Source of the DNA: Lachnospiraceae bacterium
Lineage (GTDB): Bacteria; Bacillota; Clostridia; Lachnospirales; Lachnospiraceae
Assembly: GCA_024681775.1 (NCBI GenBank)
Contig: JAILAF010000060.1
Coordinates: 1-32,682, forward strand
Direction: 5' to 3'
Length of the DNA stretch: 32,682 nucleotides
The notes beneath the pieces are model-generated. The model was not told the DNA's origin. It searched no databases and saw only the letters and a list, made by a program, of their open reading frames with translations. A program made the translations under genes and the position numbers. Of this stretch, positions 23,032-31,242 are shown in pieces. Each line of letters opens with the position of its first letter. Positions within the stretch are counted from its first letter, which is position 1.

Positions 23032-24177
23032 ATGAATTTTGACATGAAGCGAAGGCAATTACCCATCCTGCTTTCCATAGCCCTTCTGAGCGCCGTTTTG
23101 GCGGGCTGTGGCAGCGGAGGGGATACGACTGATAAAATACCCGGTCAAGGCACAGAAAGCCCTGTAGAGCCTTCTACGGGCCTTACAGGGGACGATGCGG
23201 ATCCGGGGCAGAATGCCGGGACCGACGCCGGGGCAGATCCCGGGGCAGGGAAGGCGGAGGATCCGGTCACAGACTCCGAAAAAACCGGCCTTTCCGCGGA
23301 GGAAAGAGCGCAGCTCCTTGCGGGCCTGAACCTGACCCTGCAGGAAGTGGTGATCGATGTCCCCGAGATCACGAAGGAGCGGGAAGTGATCTTTCTGGCG
23401 GATACCCACATCTCCCTCTGCGACAAGCGGGACGGGGATCTCATGGAGAAAGCAGCTGCCCGGTACGAAGAGATGACTGATCCTGCGGGCCGGGGCGCCG
23501 ATGACACCTTCCGGGCCTGGATGGAATACGTATCTGCGGAAAACCCGGACCTTTTGATCCTGGGAGGCGACATCATCGACTCCGCCATGTACGCTTCCAT
23601 CGATTTCCTGGGAGAGCAGCTGCATACCCTTTCCTGCCCTTACCTTTACCTCATGGGCAATCATGATTTTGAATACGGCAGCGAATACTATTCCGCGAAG
23701 GCTTTTTCGGAATATCTGCCCAGACTGAGCGGCCTGTCGGATGCCCGGGAAGGGTACCAGATCCTGGACTGCGGAGACTTCCTGGTCTTTGCGGCGGATG
23801 ATTACGGCAACCGGTATTCCCAGCAGGCCTACGAAGCCTTCGAATCCATCCGGGATGCGGGCAAGCCGGTACTGGCCGTGACCCACGTGCCCATCGAGCC
23901 TCTGACGGAGGACACCTCCCTGCTGGAAGCTTCCATCGCAGCCTGGGGCGCTTCCCCCGACGGCAGATCCAAAGTCCTGCTGGGCCGGGACGGCATCCCC
24001 ATGGACGATCCCACCGTAAACCTGATCAATTCCCTGCTGGGAGAAGGGAGTCCCGTGGTCCACATTCTGGCGGGCCATGCCCATTTTCCCCACAGCGACC
24101 TGTTGGAGCCTCCCATCGACCAGACCATCACGGGAGCGGGCTTCGAAGGGCAGGGCGTACGACTGATCCTGAAATAA
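23032..24177 (+). CDS. Metallophosphoesterase lipoprotein
   Basis: An extracellular, membrane-tethered phosphoesterase of 381 aa. Seen: a lipoprotein signal with lipobox VLAGC (Cys at residue 26), a Gly/Asp/Ala-rich tether (about 27-75), then the calcineurin-like metal motifs in order: FLADTH, LGGDIID, LMGNHDFEY, VTHVPI and LAGHAHFPHS. Together these supply the two-metal site. A second ATG at 23044 lies closer to the signal peptide and 12 nt from GAGAGG; I chose the first but cannot exclude the second. It is coupled to the HAD gene upstream. The substrate (nucleotide, sugar phosphate or phospholipid head group) is unknown. Confidence 0.88.
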   Translation: MNFDMKRRQLPILLSIALLSAVLAGCGSGGDTTDKIPGQGTESPVEPSTGLTGDDADPGQNAGTDAGADPGAGKAEDPVTDSEKTGLSAEERAQLLAGLNLTLQEVVIDVPEITKEREVIFLADTHISLCDKRDGDLMEKAAARYEEMTDPAGRGADDTFRAWMEYVSAENPDLLILGGDIIDSAMYASIDFLGEQLHTLSCPYLYLMGNHDFEYGSEYYSAKAFSEYLPRLSGLSDAREGYQILDCGDFLVFAADDYGNRYSQQAYEAFESIRDAGKPVLAVTHVPIEPLTEDTSLLEASIAAWGASPDGRSKVLLGRDGIPMDDPTVNLINSLLGEGSPVVHILAGHAHFPHSDLLEPPIDQTITGAGFEGQGVRLILK

Positions 24178-24182
24178 CATGC

Positions 24183-24211
24183 AAAAAAGAGCGGCCCAAA
24201 GCCGCTCTTTT
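24183..24211. terminator. Bidirectional terminator between convergent genes
   Basis: AAAAGAGCGGC - CCAAA - GCCGCTCTTTT stem, with a T-run on both strands, between the metallophosphoesterase gene and the ABC exporter operon. Confidence 0.88.
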
Positions 24212-24230
24212 CATTTGTTTTTTGCATATC

Positions 24231-26138
24231 CTACTCCGCAATCTGATTGCCGGTGTAGAGGGAGTAGTACTTCCCGCCGGCGGCGATGAGTTCATCGTGG
24301 GTGCCGCGCTCGATGATGCGGCCCTGTTCCAGGACCATGATGCAATCCGCGTTCTTGACCGTGGAGAGCCTGTGGGCGATGACAAAGGTGGTCCTGCCCT
24401 TCATAAGGGCATCCATACCCTCCTGCACGATCCGCTCCGTGCGGGTATCGATGGAGCTGGTGGCTTCATCCAGGATGAGGGCCGGCGGATCCGCCACAGC
24501 GGCTCTGGCGATGGCCAGGAGCTGCCGCTGACCCTGGCTTAGGTTCGCCCCGTCCCCGGTCAGCATGGTGTCATACCCCTCCGGAAGCCTGCTGATGAAG
24601 GTGTCCGCATTGGCCAGTTTTGCCGCTGCCCGCACCTCCTCGTCCGTGGCATCCGGCTTACCGAAGCGGATGTTCTCCGCAATGGTACCGGTAAAGAGGT
24701 GGGTATCCTGCAGGACCATGCCCAGGGATCTGCGCAGGTCGCCTTTTTTGATCTTGTTCACATTGATGCCGTCGTAACGGATCTTGCCGTCCTGGATGTC
24801 GTAGAAACGATTGATCAGGTTGGTGATGGTGGTCTTGCCGGCGCCGGTGGATCCCACAAAGGCGATCTTCTGACCGGGCAGGGCATGAAGCTTCACATCG
24901 TGGAGCGCCATCTTGTCATCGGTGTAACCGAAGTCAACGCCGTCAAATACCACATCCCCCTGCAGGGGCTTGTAATCCACGCTGCCGTCCGCCTGATGGG
25001 TATGCTTCCAGGCCCACTTGCCGGTGCGTTCCGTGCTCTCCGTGAGCTGTCCGTTCTCCTCCCGGGCGTTCACCAGTAAGACATAGCCGTTGTCCGCTTC
25101 GGGCTCCTCGTCCATCAGAGCAAAGATGCGCTCCGCACCTGCCATGGCCATGATAATGGAGTTGAACTGCTGTGCCACCTGGTTGATGGGCATGTTAAAG
25201 CTCCGGTTCAGGGTCAGATAGGCCGCCAGGGCGCCCACCGTAAAGCCGCCGATACCACCTAGCGCCAGGGCACCGCCCACGATGGCGCAGACCACATAGC
25301 TCAGATTCCCCAGCTGTCCGTTGATGGGCCACAGGGCAGTGGCATAGGCGTTCGCCTTGTAAGCGCTGGCCTCCAGCGCGTCATTGAGCTCCGTGAAATG
25401 CTCCACGCTCTCCTCTTCATGGCAGAAGACCTTCACCACCTTCTGGCCGCCCACCATTTCCTCGATGTAGCCGTTCAGCCCGCCCAAGCGGCGCTGCTGG
25501 TCGATAAAGAACCTGCTGCTGTTGCCTGCCACATATTTTGTGGCAACCAGCATCACGGCCACCATGGCCAGCGTCACCAGCGTCATGATGGGGCTCAGGA
25601 CGATCATGGACGTCAGAACGGAGACGATGGTGATGCCCGAATTAATCATCTGGGGCAGGCTCTGCGAGATCATCTGCCGCATGGTGTCGATATCGTTGGT
25701 GTAGATGGACATGATGTCCCCGTGGGCGTGGGTGTCAAAATACTTGATGGGGAGCTGCTCCATATGTTCAAACAGCTCATTTCGCAGATCCCGCATGGTC
25801 CCCTGGGTCACATTCACCATCAGCTTCTGCTGGGTCAGGGAAGCTGCGATCCCCAGGGCATAAAAGAACGCCACCCGCAGGATGCTTTGCAAAAGCGCAT
25901 CATAGCTTACCACCCCGCCGCTTTCCTTCACAAGAAGGAGCGGAGCGATGTGATCATCGATGAGATTGCGCATAAAGAGCGTTCCCTGCAGATTGCAGAG
26001 CACCGATGCCACGATACAGATCACCACCACAAAACAGTGGATCTTATAATTTCGAAAAACAAAACCCATGATCCGCCGGAACAAAAGTCCGGGGTTATTT
26101 ACCTTCGGTCTGGGTCTTCCCAGTGCGCCTCTGGCCAT
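24231..26138 (-). CDS. ABC exporter half-transporter, catalytically complete subunit (TM288/LmrD type)
   Basis: A 635-aa fused membrane-ATPase protein, one half of a heterodimeric exporter. A membrane domain with six helices (about 30-330) precedes the ATPase domain. Seen: Walker A GSTGAGKT at 429-436, Q-loop LGMVLQDTHLF at about 472-482, signature LSQGQRQ at 533-539 (Gln replaces the second-position Gly of LSGGQ), Walker B LILDEATSSID with the catalytic Glu at 558, and switch His 589. A linker of about 45 residues (about 345-392, Glu/Thr/Lys-rich) between the two domains is longer than usual. It lies 13 nt downstream of the partner half and is the last gene of the DUF853-exporter operon. The substrate, drug or lipid, is not readable. 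Confidence 0.92.
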   Translation of the reverse strand: MARGALGRPRPKVNNPGLLFRRIMGFVFRNYKIHCFVVVICIVASVLCNLQGTLFMRNLIDDHIAPLLLVKESGGVVSYDALLQSILRVAFFYALGIAASLTQQKLMVNVTQGTMRDLRNELFEHMEQLPIKYFDTHAHGDIMSIYTNDIDTMRQMISQSLPQMINSGITIVSVLTSMIVLSPIMTLVTLAMVAVMLVATKYVAGNSSRFFIDQQRRLGGLNGYIEEMVGGQKVVKVFCHEEESVEHFTELNDALEASAYKANAYATALWPINGQLGNLSYVVCAIVGGALALGGIGGFTVGALAAYLTLNRSFNMPINQVAQQFNSIIMAMAGAERIFALMDEEPEADNGYVLLVNAREENGQLTESTERTGKWAWKHTHQADGSVDYKPLQGDVVFDGVDFGYTDDKMALHDVKLHALPGQKIAFVGSTGAGKTTITNLINRFYDIQDGKIRYDGINVNKIKKGDLRRSLGMVLQDTHLFTGTIAENIRFGKPDATDEEVRAAAKLANADTFISRLPEGYDTMLTGDGANLSQGQRQLLAIARAAVADPPALILDEATSSIDTRTERIVQEGMDALMKGRTTFVIAHRLSTVKNADCIMVLEQGRIIERGTHDELIAAGGKYYSLYTGNQIAE

Positions 26139-26151
26139 TTCTCAATCCTCC

Positions 26152-27909
26152 TTAACCTACCTCGTCAAAGTCTCCGGATCCGCCGATCTGGGACTCGTAT
26201 ACTTCGCGGTAGATCTCATTGTCTTTCAACAGATTCTCGTGGGTGTCAAAGCCTGCGATCCTGCCTTCATCCAGTACCAGGATCCGGTCTGCGTCCTGGA
26301 TACTGGAGATGCGCTGGGCGATGATGAGCTTCGTCACCCCGGGGATCTCTTCCCGGAATGCCTTGCGGATCCGGGCATCCGTGGCGGTGTCCACGGCGCT
26401 GGTGGAATCGTCCAGGATGAGGACCTTCGGAGACTTTAACAGGGCTCTGGCGATGCACAGACGCTGCTTCTGTCCGCCGGAAAAATTGCTGCCGCCCTGC
26501 TCAACCCGGGTCTCGTACCCTTCGGGGAGTCTGTCGATGAATTCGTCGGCGCAGGCCATTTTGCACGCCCTGCGGCACTCCTCCACCGTGGCGTCCGCCT
26601 TGCCCCAGCGCAGGTTCTCCAGGACCGTGCCGGAAAAAAGCTCATTTTTCTGGAGCACCACGGACACATTGCTGCGGAGGGTCTCCAGGTCATATTCCTT
26701 CACATTGCGGCCTCCCACCAGGACCTCTCCCTCCGTCACATCATAGAGACGGCTGATGAGATTCACCAGGCTGGTCTTGGAGGAACCGGTGGCGCCCATG
26801 ATCCCGATGGTCTCGCCGGATGCGATCTCCAGGTTGATGTCCCGCAGCACAGGCTTCCCGCCTTCTTTGTAATTGTAAGCAAAGGACACGTTCCGGAAGG
26901 AAACGGAGCCGTCCCGCACCTCAGTCACGGGGTTCTCCGGGTTCGTCAGGTCGCTCTTCTCGTTCAGCACCTCTGCGATACGCTTGGCGCTGGCATTACT
27001 CATGGTGATCATGATAAAGACCATAGCCAGCATCATCAGGCTCATGAGGATGTTCATACAATAGGTGAGCAGGCTCATGAGTTCGCCGGTGGTCAGTGCC
27101 GTGTTGCCGGAATCCACGATGAGCTTTGCACCGATCCAGCTGATGGCCAGGATGGTGGTATAGACCGTGGCGGACATCAGTGGCATGCTGACGACCATGA
27201 TGTTCTCCGCTTTGACGAAGATCTTGTAGAGGTTCCGGCTGGCAGTCTTAAACCTTTCGGTCTGCTCCTCCTCCCGGACGAAGGCCTTCACCACACGGAT
27301 GGCGGAGACATTCTCCTGGACGGAGGCGTTCAAGGCGTCATACTTCGGAAAGGCTTCCGAAAAAAGCCTGCTGGTCTTCGGCAAAAGGATAAACATCATC
27401 ACCACCAGAAAGGCAAGGGCGATGAGATAGATGCTGGCGATCCTGGCATTGATGTAAAATGCCATGCACAGCGCCACGATCATGCTGGAAGGGGCACGAA
27501 ACGCCATGCGGAGCATCATCTGATACGCGTTCTGAACGTTGGTCACATCCGTGGTGAGCCTGGTCACCAGGCCCGCCGTGCTGAAACGGTCGATGTTGGC
27601 AAAGGAGAAGGTCTGGATGTTCTCATACATGCTCTTGCGCAGATTCTTCGCAAGGCCGGCAGAGGCACGGGCGCCGAAAAAGCTGCCCAGAAGGCCGCCC
27701 AGCAGTCCGACGAGGGCTGCCAGTACCATCCAGAGTCCCACCTTCAGGATATGCGGCATACTGCCCGCATAGATCCCGTCATCGATGATGGATGCCATCA
27801 GGTAAGGCACCACCATTTCCATCGCCACTTCCAGGATCATGGAAAGGGGCGTCACCACCGACGCGAGCTTATACTCTTTTACTTCCTGTAATACTCTTTT
27901 GAATCCCAT
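26152..27909 (-). CDS. ABC exporter half-transporter, degenerate-site subunit (TM287/LmrC type)
   Basis: A 585-aa partner half of the exporter. A membrane domain (about 15-310) is followed by the ATPase domain. Seen: Walker A GATGSSKT at 372-379, Q-loop VVLQKNELF, intact signature FSGGQKQR at 476-483, Walker B LILDDST with Asp at 501 in place of the catalytic Glu, and AQR with Gln532 in place of the switch His. These losses together mean that the ATP site formed by this Walker A/B and the partner's LSQGQ is non-hydrolytic. The other site is complete. This is the known pattern of TM287/288-type heterodimers. It starts 14 nt after the DUF853 gene. Confidence 0.92.
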   Translation of the reverse strand: MGFKRVLQEVKEYKLASVVTPLSMILEVAMEMVVPYLMASIIDDGIYAGSMPHILKVGLWMVLAALVGLLGGLLGSFFGARASAGLAKNLRKSMYENIQTFSFANIDRFSTAGLVTRLTTDVTNVQNAYQMMLRMAFRAPSSMIVALCMAFYINARIASIYLIALAFLVVMMFILLPKTSRLFSEAFPKYDALNASVQENVSAIRVVKAFVREEEQTERFKTASRNLYKIFVKAENIMVVSMPLMSATVYTTILAISWIGAKLIVDSGNTALTTGELMSLLTYCMNILMSLMMLAMVFIMITMSNASAKRIAEVLNEKSDLTNPENPVTEVRDGSVSFRNVSFAYNYKEGGKPVLRDINLEIASGETIGIMGATGSSKTSLVNLISRLYDVTEGEVLVGGRNVKEYDLETLRSNVSVVLQKNELFSGTVLENLRWGKADATVEECRRACKMACADEFIDRLPEGYETRVEQGGSNFSGGQKQRLCIARALLKSPKVLILDDSTSAVDTATDARIRKAFREEIPGVTKLIIAQRISSIQDADRILVLDEGRIAGFDTHENLLKDNEIYREVYESQIGGSGDFDEVG

Positions 27910-27923
27910 AAATGCTCCTAAGA

Positions 27924-29564
27924 TCAGTTTTTAAAGAAAAGTCCCATGATGTTGCGGCCCAGGCTGGCTCCTACATTTCCGCCCAGGGTCTTGCCGAACT
28001 TGCCGCCCACGGCCCCCAGGGACTTGCCCACCTCGCGGCCCACGGTACCCGCCGTGGTCTTGGCCACGGACTTGGCTGCGGCGTTCACCTTGTACTCCAT
28101 GGAATCCCGGTCGGGCTTCTTCTTTTTGGCTGCCGCCTGGGCGCTGAGCCCGGTGAGGCCCGATGCGGATGCGGAAGATGCTGCGGGGGCCTGGGGTGCA
28201 GGTGCTGCGGGGGCATTCGCAGCTTGGGCCGCTGCAGGTTCCGAAACTGCTTGCGCAGTTGCAGATTCCGCCTCCAGTCCCTGTCTCGTCAGGAACTCGT
28301 AAGCGGACTCCCGGTCATAGTAATCATTGTATCTGGAATACAGCAGATTGCTGCGGATCTGGCTGTCACGCAGGGAATCGTCGATGGTGCCCATCTTACT
28401 CTGGGGCGGCAGGATCTTCACCCGCTGCACGATGGTGGGAACACCGCTTTCATCCAGTACGGATACCAGTGCCTCGCCCACTGCCAGCTCGGTGATGGCA
28501 TCGTAGGTCTTGAATTCCGGATTCTCCCGGAAGGAATCTGCCGCTGCCCGCACTGCCTTCTGCTCTGCAGGCGTGTAAGCGTGGAGGGCATGCTGGATCT
28601 TGTTCCCCAGCTGGGCCAGGACGCCATCGGGCACATCCTTGGGGGACTGGGTGACAAAGTAGATTCCCACGCCCTTGGAACGGATCAGCTTCACCACCTG
28701 CTCGATCTTCGCAAGCAGTGTCTTGGAAGTGCCGGAGAAAAGGAGGTGTGCCTCATCGAAGAAAAAGACCATCCGGGGCTTCGCACCGTCTCCCACCTCG
28801 GGCAGGCTCTCCATGAGCTCGCACATGAGCCAGAGCAGGAAGGTGGCGTACATATTGGGCTTGTGGATCAGCTCGCGGCAGTCCAGCACCTGGATGGACC
28901 CCTTGTCGGTGCCGTTCATGGTGAACCAGTCGCTGATAGACAGCGCGGGCTCGCCGAAGAACTGATCGGCGCCCTCGGTCTCCAGCGCCACGATGGCGCG
29001 GATAATGGCATTGACACTGGCTCTGGCGATGTTGCCGTACTCGGAAGCGTATTCCTTCGCATTGTCCGCCACATAGTTCAGCATCGCCTTCAGATCCTTG
29101 GTATCGATCAGCAGGAGGTTATTGTCATCCGCGATCTTAAAGACCACTGCCAGAAGGTCCGTCTGGGTATCGTTCAGATCCAGGATCCGGGCCAGCAGCA
29201 GGGGCCCCATCTCGGAGATGGTGGTGCGCAGCGGCATGCCGCCCTTCGCATACAGATCCCAGAAGGTTGTGGGATAGGAGGTGAAACGGAAGCCCGCCTG
29301 ATCCAGACCGAACCTGCGGATCCGCTCCTGCATGTCCGCGGAGTCAACGCCGGGAGCACACATGCCTGCCAGATCCCCCTTCACATCCGCGAAAAATACG
29401 GGAACCCCCGCATCGCTGAAGGACTCTGCCAGCACCTTTAAGGTGATGGTCTTGCCGGTGCCGGTAGCACCTGCAATGAGGCCGTGGCGGTTTGCCATGG
29501 AAGGGTAGATGTATACCTTCTCGTCACCACTGTTTCCGATCCAGATCTTATTGTCAAAATACAT
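27924..29564 (-). CDS. HerA-like P-loop ATPase of the DUF853 family (YjgR-like)
   Basis: A 546-aa cytoplasmic ATPase of the HerA/FtsK-like superfamily; E. coli YjgR is the usual reference and its role is unclear. Seen: a short N-terminal strand region, Walker A GATGTGKT at 32-39, FFADVKGDLAGM at 57-68, Walker B MVFFFDEAH at 265-273, a sensor-like FVTQSPKDVPDGVLAQLGNK at 303-322, and HALHAYTPAEQKAV. It then has an Ala/Pro-rich linker (about 431-470) and a Lys/Gly-rich C-terminal tail (about 480-546). No nuclease partner such as NurA is adjacent. The ATG follows a strong AGGAGGG. It is first in an operon with two ABC exporter halves, an unexpected partnership. Confidence 0.9.
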   Translation of the reverse strand: MYFDNKIWIGNSGDEKVYIYPSMANRHGLIAGATGTGKTITLKVLAESFSDAGVPVFFADVKGDLAGMCAPGVDSADMQERIRRFGLDQAGFRFTSYPTTFWDLYAKGGMPLRTTISEMGPLLLARILDLNDTQTDLLAVVFKIADDNNLLLIDTKDLKAMLNYVADNAKEYASEYGNIARASVNAIIRAIVALETEGADQFFGEPALSISDWFTMNGTDKGSIQVLDCRELIHKPNMYATFLLWLMCELMESLPEVGDGAKPRMVFFFDEAHLLFSGTSKTLLAKIEQVVKLIRSKGVGIYFVTQSPKDVPDGVLAQLGNKIQHALHAYTPAEQKAVRAAADSFRENPEFKTYDAITELAVGEALVSVLDESGVPTIVQRVKILPPQSKMGTIDDSLRDSQIRSNLLYSRYNDYYDRESAYEFLTRQGLEAESATAQAVSEPAAAQAANAPAAPAPQAPAASSASASGLTGLSAQAAAKKKKPDRDSMEYKVNAAAKSVAKTTAGTVGREVGKSLGAVGGKFGKTLGGNVGASLGRNIMGLFFKN

Positions 29565-29670
29565 GAGCCTTCCCTCCTATTTTCCGGTGGTCAGATTGCA
29601 GGGGCGAGCCTTTGCCGCCCTTGTTTTTGCCTGGAGAACGGGGGGTTCCCGAAGAAACCCACCATGAAAG

Positions 29671-29699
29671 ATTATAGCAAATCAGCCCTGTGAATACAA
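29671..29699 (-). promoter_or_regulatory. Sigma-A promoter for the DUF853-ABC exporter operon
   Basis: Minus strand TTGTAT (29694-29699), 17 bp, perfect TATAAT (29671-29676) preceded by TGC (extended -10). The leader before the DUF853 start codon is about 100 nt. Confidence 0.72.
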
Positions 29700-29740
29700 A
29701 TCGGCGAGGCACTTCCCGCCGCGGAAACGCGAAATTTTTT

Positions 29741-29772
29741 ATAAAAAAATTCCCGCCCCGCACGAGGGCGGG
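29741..29772 (-). terminator. Intrinsic terminator after the YkgJ-like gene
   Basis: Minus strand CCCGCCC - 7-nt loop - GGGCGGG stem followed by AATTTTTTTA. It lies 100 nt after the YkgJ-like stop. Confidence 0.82.
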
Positions 29773-29871
29773 ACGGAAACGGATCACGGATATTTTGCCC
29801 GATTTTTGTTATTTTGCGGCTTCGTGAGAATCTTTCTCGGCAGGGCCTCCTCCGGGGCACTGCGCACGCTG

Positions 29872-30552
29872 TCATGCATGCAGGAGAGCTTCTCTCCGCA
29901 CCTCAAACTCCGCGTAAAAATCCCCCGATTCATAGGGCGCATAAAAGAGGGAAAAGACTCTGCGGATGACGGTTTCATTGGGCGTCTGTCCCCGCATGGC
30001 CACGGCAATCTCGTGCCAGTGCAAAAGGAACTCCGCATAGCGCTCATCATCAATGGCAGCGTCCGCGATCCATTTTTTCACCTTTACCTTACTGCGGGGA
30101 TGATCGCATTCTCCGTCCTGCAGAAAGTAGGAAAAACCGTCTTCCGTATAGATCCGCCCCAAAGGAAAGAGCCTGCACAGATCCGGGCGCTTCTTATAGA
30201 CGGAGCACTGACCGGATTCGTTCAGGAAAGGGCAGGGACGCAGCTCCTCTCCATAGGCGTTGCGGATCGGGTTCCCCGCGACATCCCTTTTCGGCGCTCC
30301 GTGGAGCACGGGGATCAGCATCCCGTCCCGGATGGTCAGCTCCAGTTTACCATCCTCCACCAGTTCCGTTAGCGTTTTTCCCGTGGCTTCCGAGAGGTGA
30401 TGCACATCCAGAGGCGTCAGCACGATGGAGTCCACCATGACCTCGCAGCATCTGGAGCACCCTTTACAGCCTGCGGTATCCGCGCGGACCATATCCCGGG
30501 GCGTATACAGTTTTCCGTCGGAGATCTCCTCCAGAGCGCCTTCTCTCAGCAT
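29872..30552 (-). CDS. YkgJ-family cysteine-cluster protein
   Basis: A 226-aa protein with the cysteine signature CKGCSRCCEVM (CxxCxxCC) at about residues 34-44 and a second set CPFLNESGQCSVYKKRPDLC followed by RLFPLG. A further Cys lies in QDGECDHP. This is the pattern of the YkgJ/UPF0153 family, thought to bind zinc or an iron-sulfur cluster; no activity is known. The C-terminal part (about 150-226) is helical and unrecognised. The start ATG at 30552 follows GGAGAGAT; the frame is open 33 codons upstream without a site. It lies about 115 nt after iorB, beyond a possible terminator, and has a strong terminator of its own. Confidence 0.83.
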   Translation of the reverse strand: MLREGALEEISDGKLYTPRDMVRADTAGCKGCSRCCEVMVDSIVLTPLDVHHLSEATGKTLTELVEDGKLELTIRDGMLIPVLHGAPKRDVAGNPIRNAYGEELRPCPFLNESGQCSVYKKRPDLCRLFPLGRIYTEDGFSYFLQDGECDHPRSKVKVKKWIADAAIDDERYAEFLLHWHEIAVAMRGQTPNETVIRRVFSLFYAPYESGDFYAEFEVRREALLHA

Positions 30553-30608
30553 ATCTCTCCAGCTTCCTTTCGTTATCGGGCAGGCATTTTCCTGCCGTCC
30601 CCGTGCCG

Positions 30609-30651
30609 AAAAATGCGGCGCAGCTCCTTCGCAGGATTGCCGCAGCCGCAT
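30609..30651 (-). terminator. Possible terminator after iorB
   Basis: Minus strand ATGCGGC (30645-30651) pairs with GCCGCAT (30613-30619) followed by TTTTT. An inner CCT-GCGA-AGG hairpin lies in the loop. The stem is short and the loop long, so efficiency is uncertain. It begins about 16 nt after the iorB stop. Confidence 0.45.
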
Positions 30652-30666
30652 CTCGTATCCGTCTGT

Positions 30667-31242
30667 TTATCGATTCCTGCCCAGAGCAAAAGCCTTCCGG
30701 TTCAGCTCCAGGAATTTCGGGGGCACATTTTTCTCCAGGGCCGATTGCCATACCGCCTCAGGGATCTCCGGGAAATACAGAGAGAGTCTCCCCATGAGTG
30801 CGATGTTCACGGCCTTGGCACTGCCCGCTTCCTCTGCCATTCGCAGAAAATCATCTGCGTCCACCAGGGCTCCGGCCCCTTCCATTTTCGTGACCAGATC
30901 CTCAGGATAAACTGCATCCCCTGCGATGACGGGCATGGGCTCCATGCGCTGGGTATTGACGATGATGCGGCCGCCTGTCTTCAGATATTCCAGCCATCTG
31001 GCAGCCTCCAGCAATTCGAAGGACAGGATGATATCCGCCTCCCCTCTGTCGATGATGGGAGAACGGACCAGATCACCGAAGCGGACATAGGTCACCACAC
31101 TGCCGCCCCGCTGGCTCATACCGTGGACCTCGGATACCTTCACGTCATATCCCTGTTCCAGTAAAACGGCGCCCAGGAGCTTGCTGGCCAGCAAGGTTCC
31201 CTGGCCGCCGACGCCGACGATCATGATATTTTTCGTTTCCAT
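30667..31242 (-). CDS. iorB: Indolepyruvate:ferredoxin oxidoreductase beta subunit IorB
   Basis: A 191-aa gamma/beta-type subunit of 2-oxoacid:ferredoxin oxidoreductase. With IorA it oxidatively decarboxylates aryl pyruvates (from Trp, Phe or Tyr transamination) to aryl-acyl-CoA with reduced ferredoxin. Seen: an N-terminal Rossmann-like loop IMIVGVGGQGTLLASKLLG, the family segment VSEVHGMSQRGGSVVTYVRF, and ADIILSFELLEAARWLEYL. It ends at FALGRNR. The start ATG at 31242 overlaps the iorA stop by 1 nt (TGATG) and follows GGAGGG. The normal family length is about 190-200. Confidence 0.93.
   Translation of the reverse strand: METKNIMIVGVGGQGTLLASKLLGAVLLEQGYDVKVSEVHGMSQRGGSVVTYVRFGDLVRSPIIDRGEADIILSFELLEAARWLEYLKTGGRIIVNTQRMEPMPVIAGDAVYPEDLVTKMEGAGALVDADDFLRMAEEAGSAKAVNIALMGRLSLYFPEIPEAVWQSALEKNVPPKFLELNRKAFALGRNR

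Larger units (their letters stand above)
29565..29871. other. 307-nt intergenic region: promoter, terminator, no gene
   Basis: This gap between the DUF853 gene and the YkgJ-like gene holds the promoter of the leftward DUF853 operon (29671-29699) and the terminator of the YkgJ-like gene (29741-29772). Short open frames cross it on both strands, but none has a ribosome site or a recognisable product. Confidence 0.7.

Noticed and set aside
27924..29564. HerA-type ATPase as part of an anti-phage defence island
   Set aside because: No SIR2, nuclease, DUF4297 or NurA partner gene is present, and the domain layout is that of the widespread DUF853/YjgR family. The neighbours are transporters and metabolic genes.
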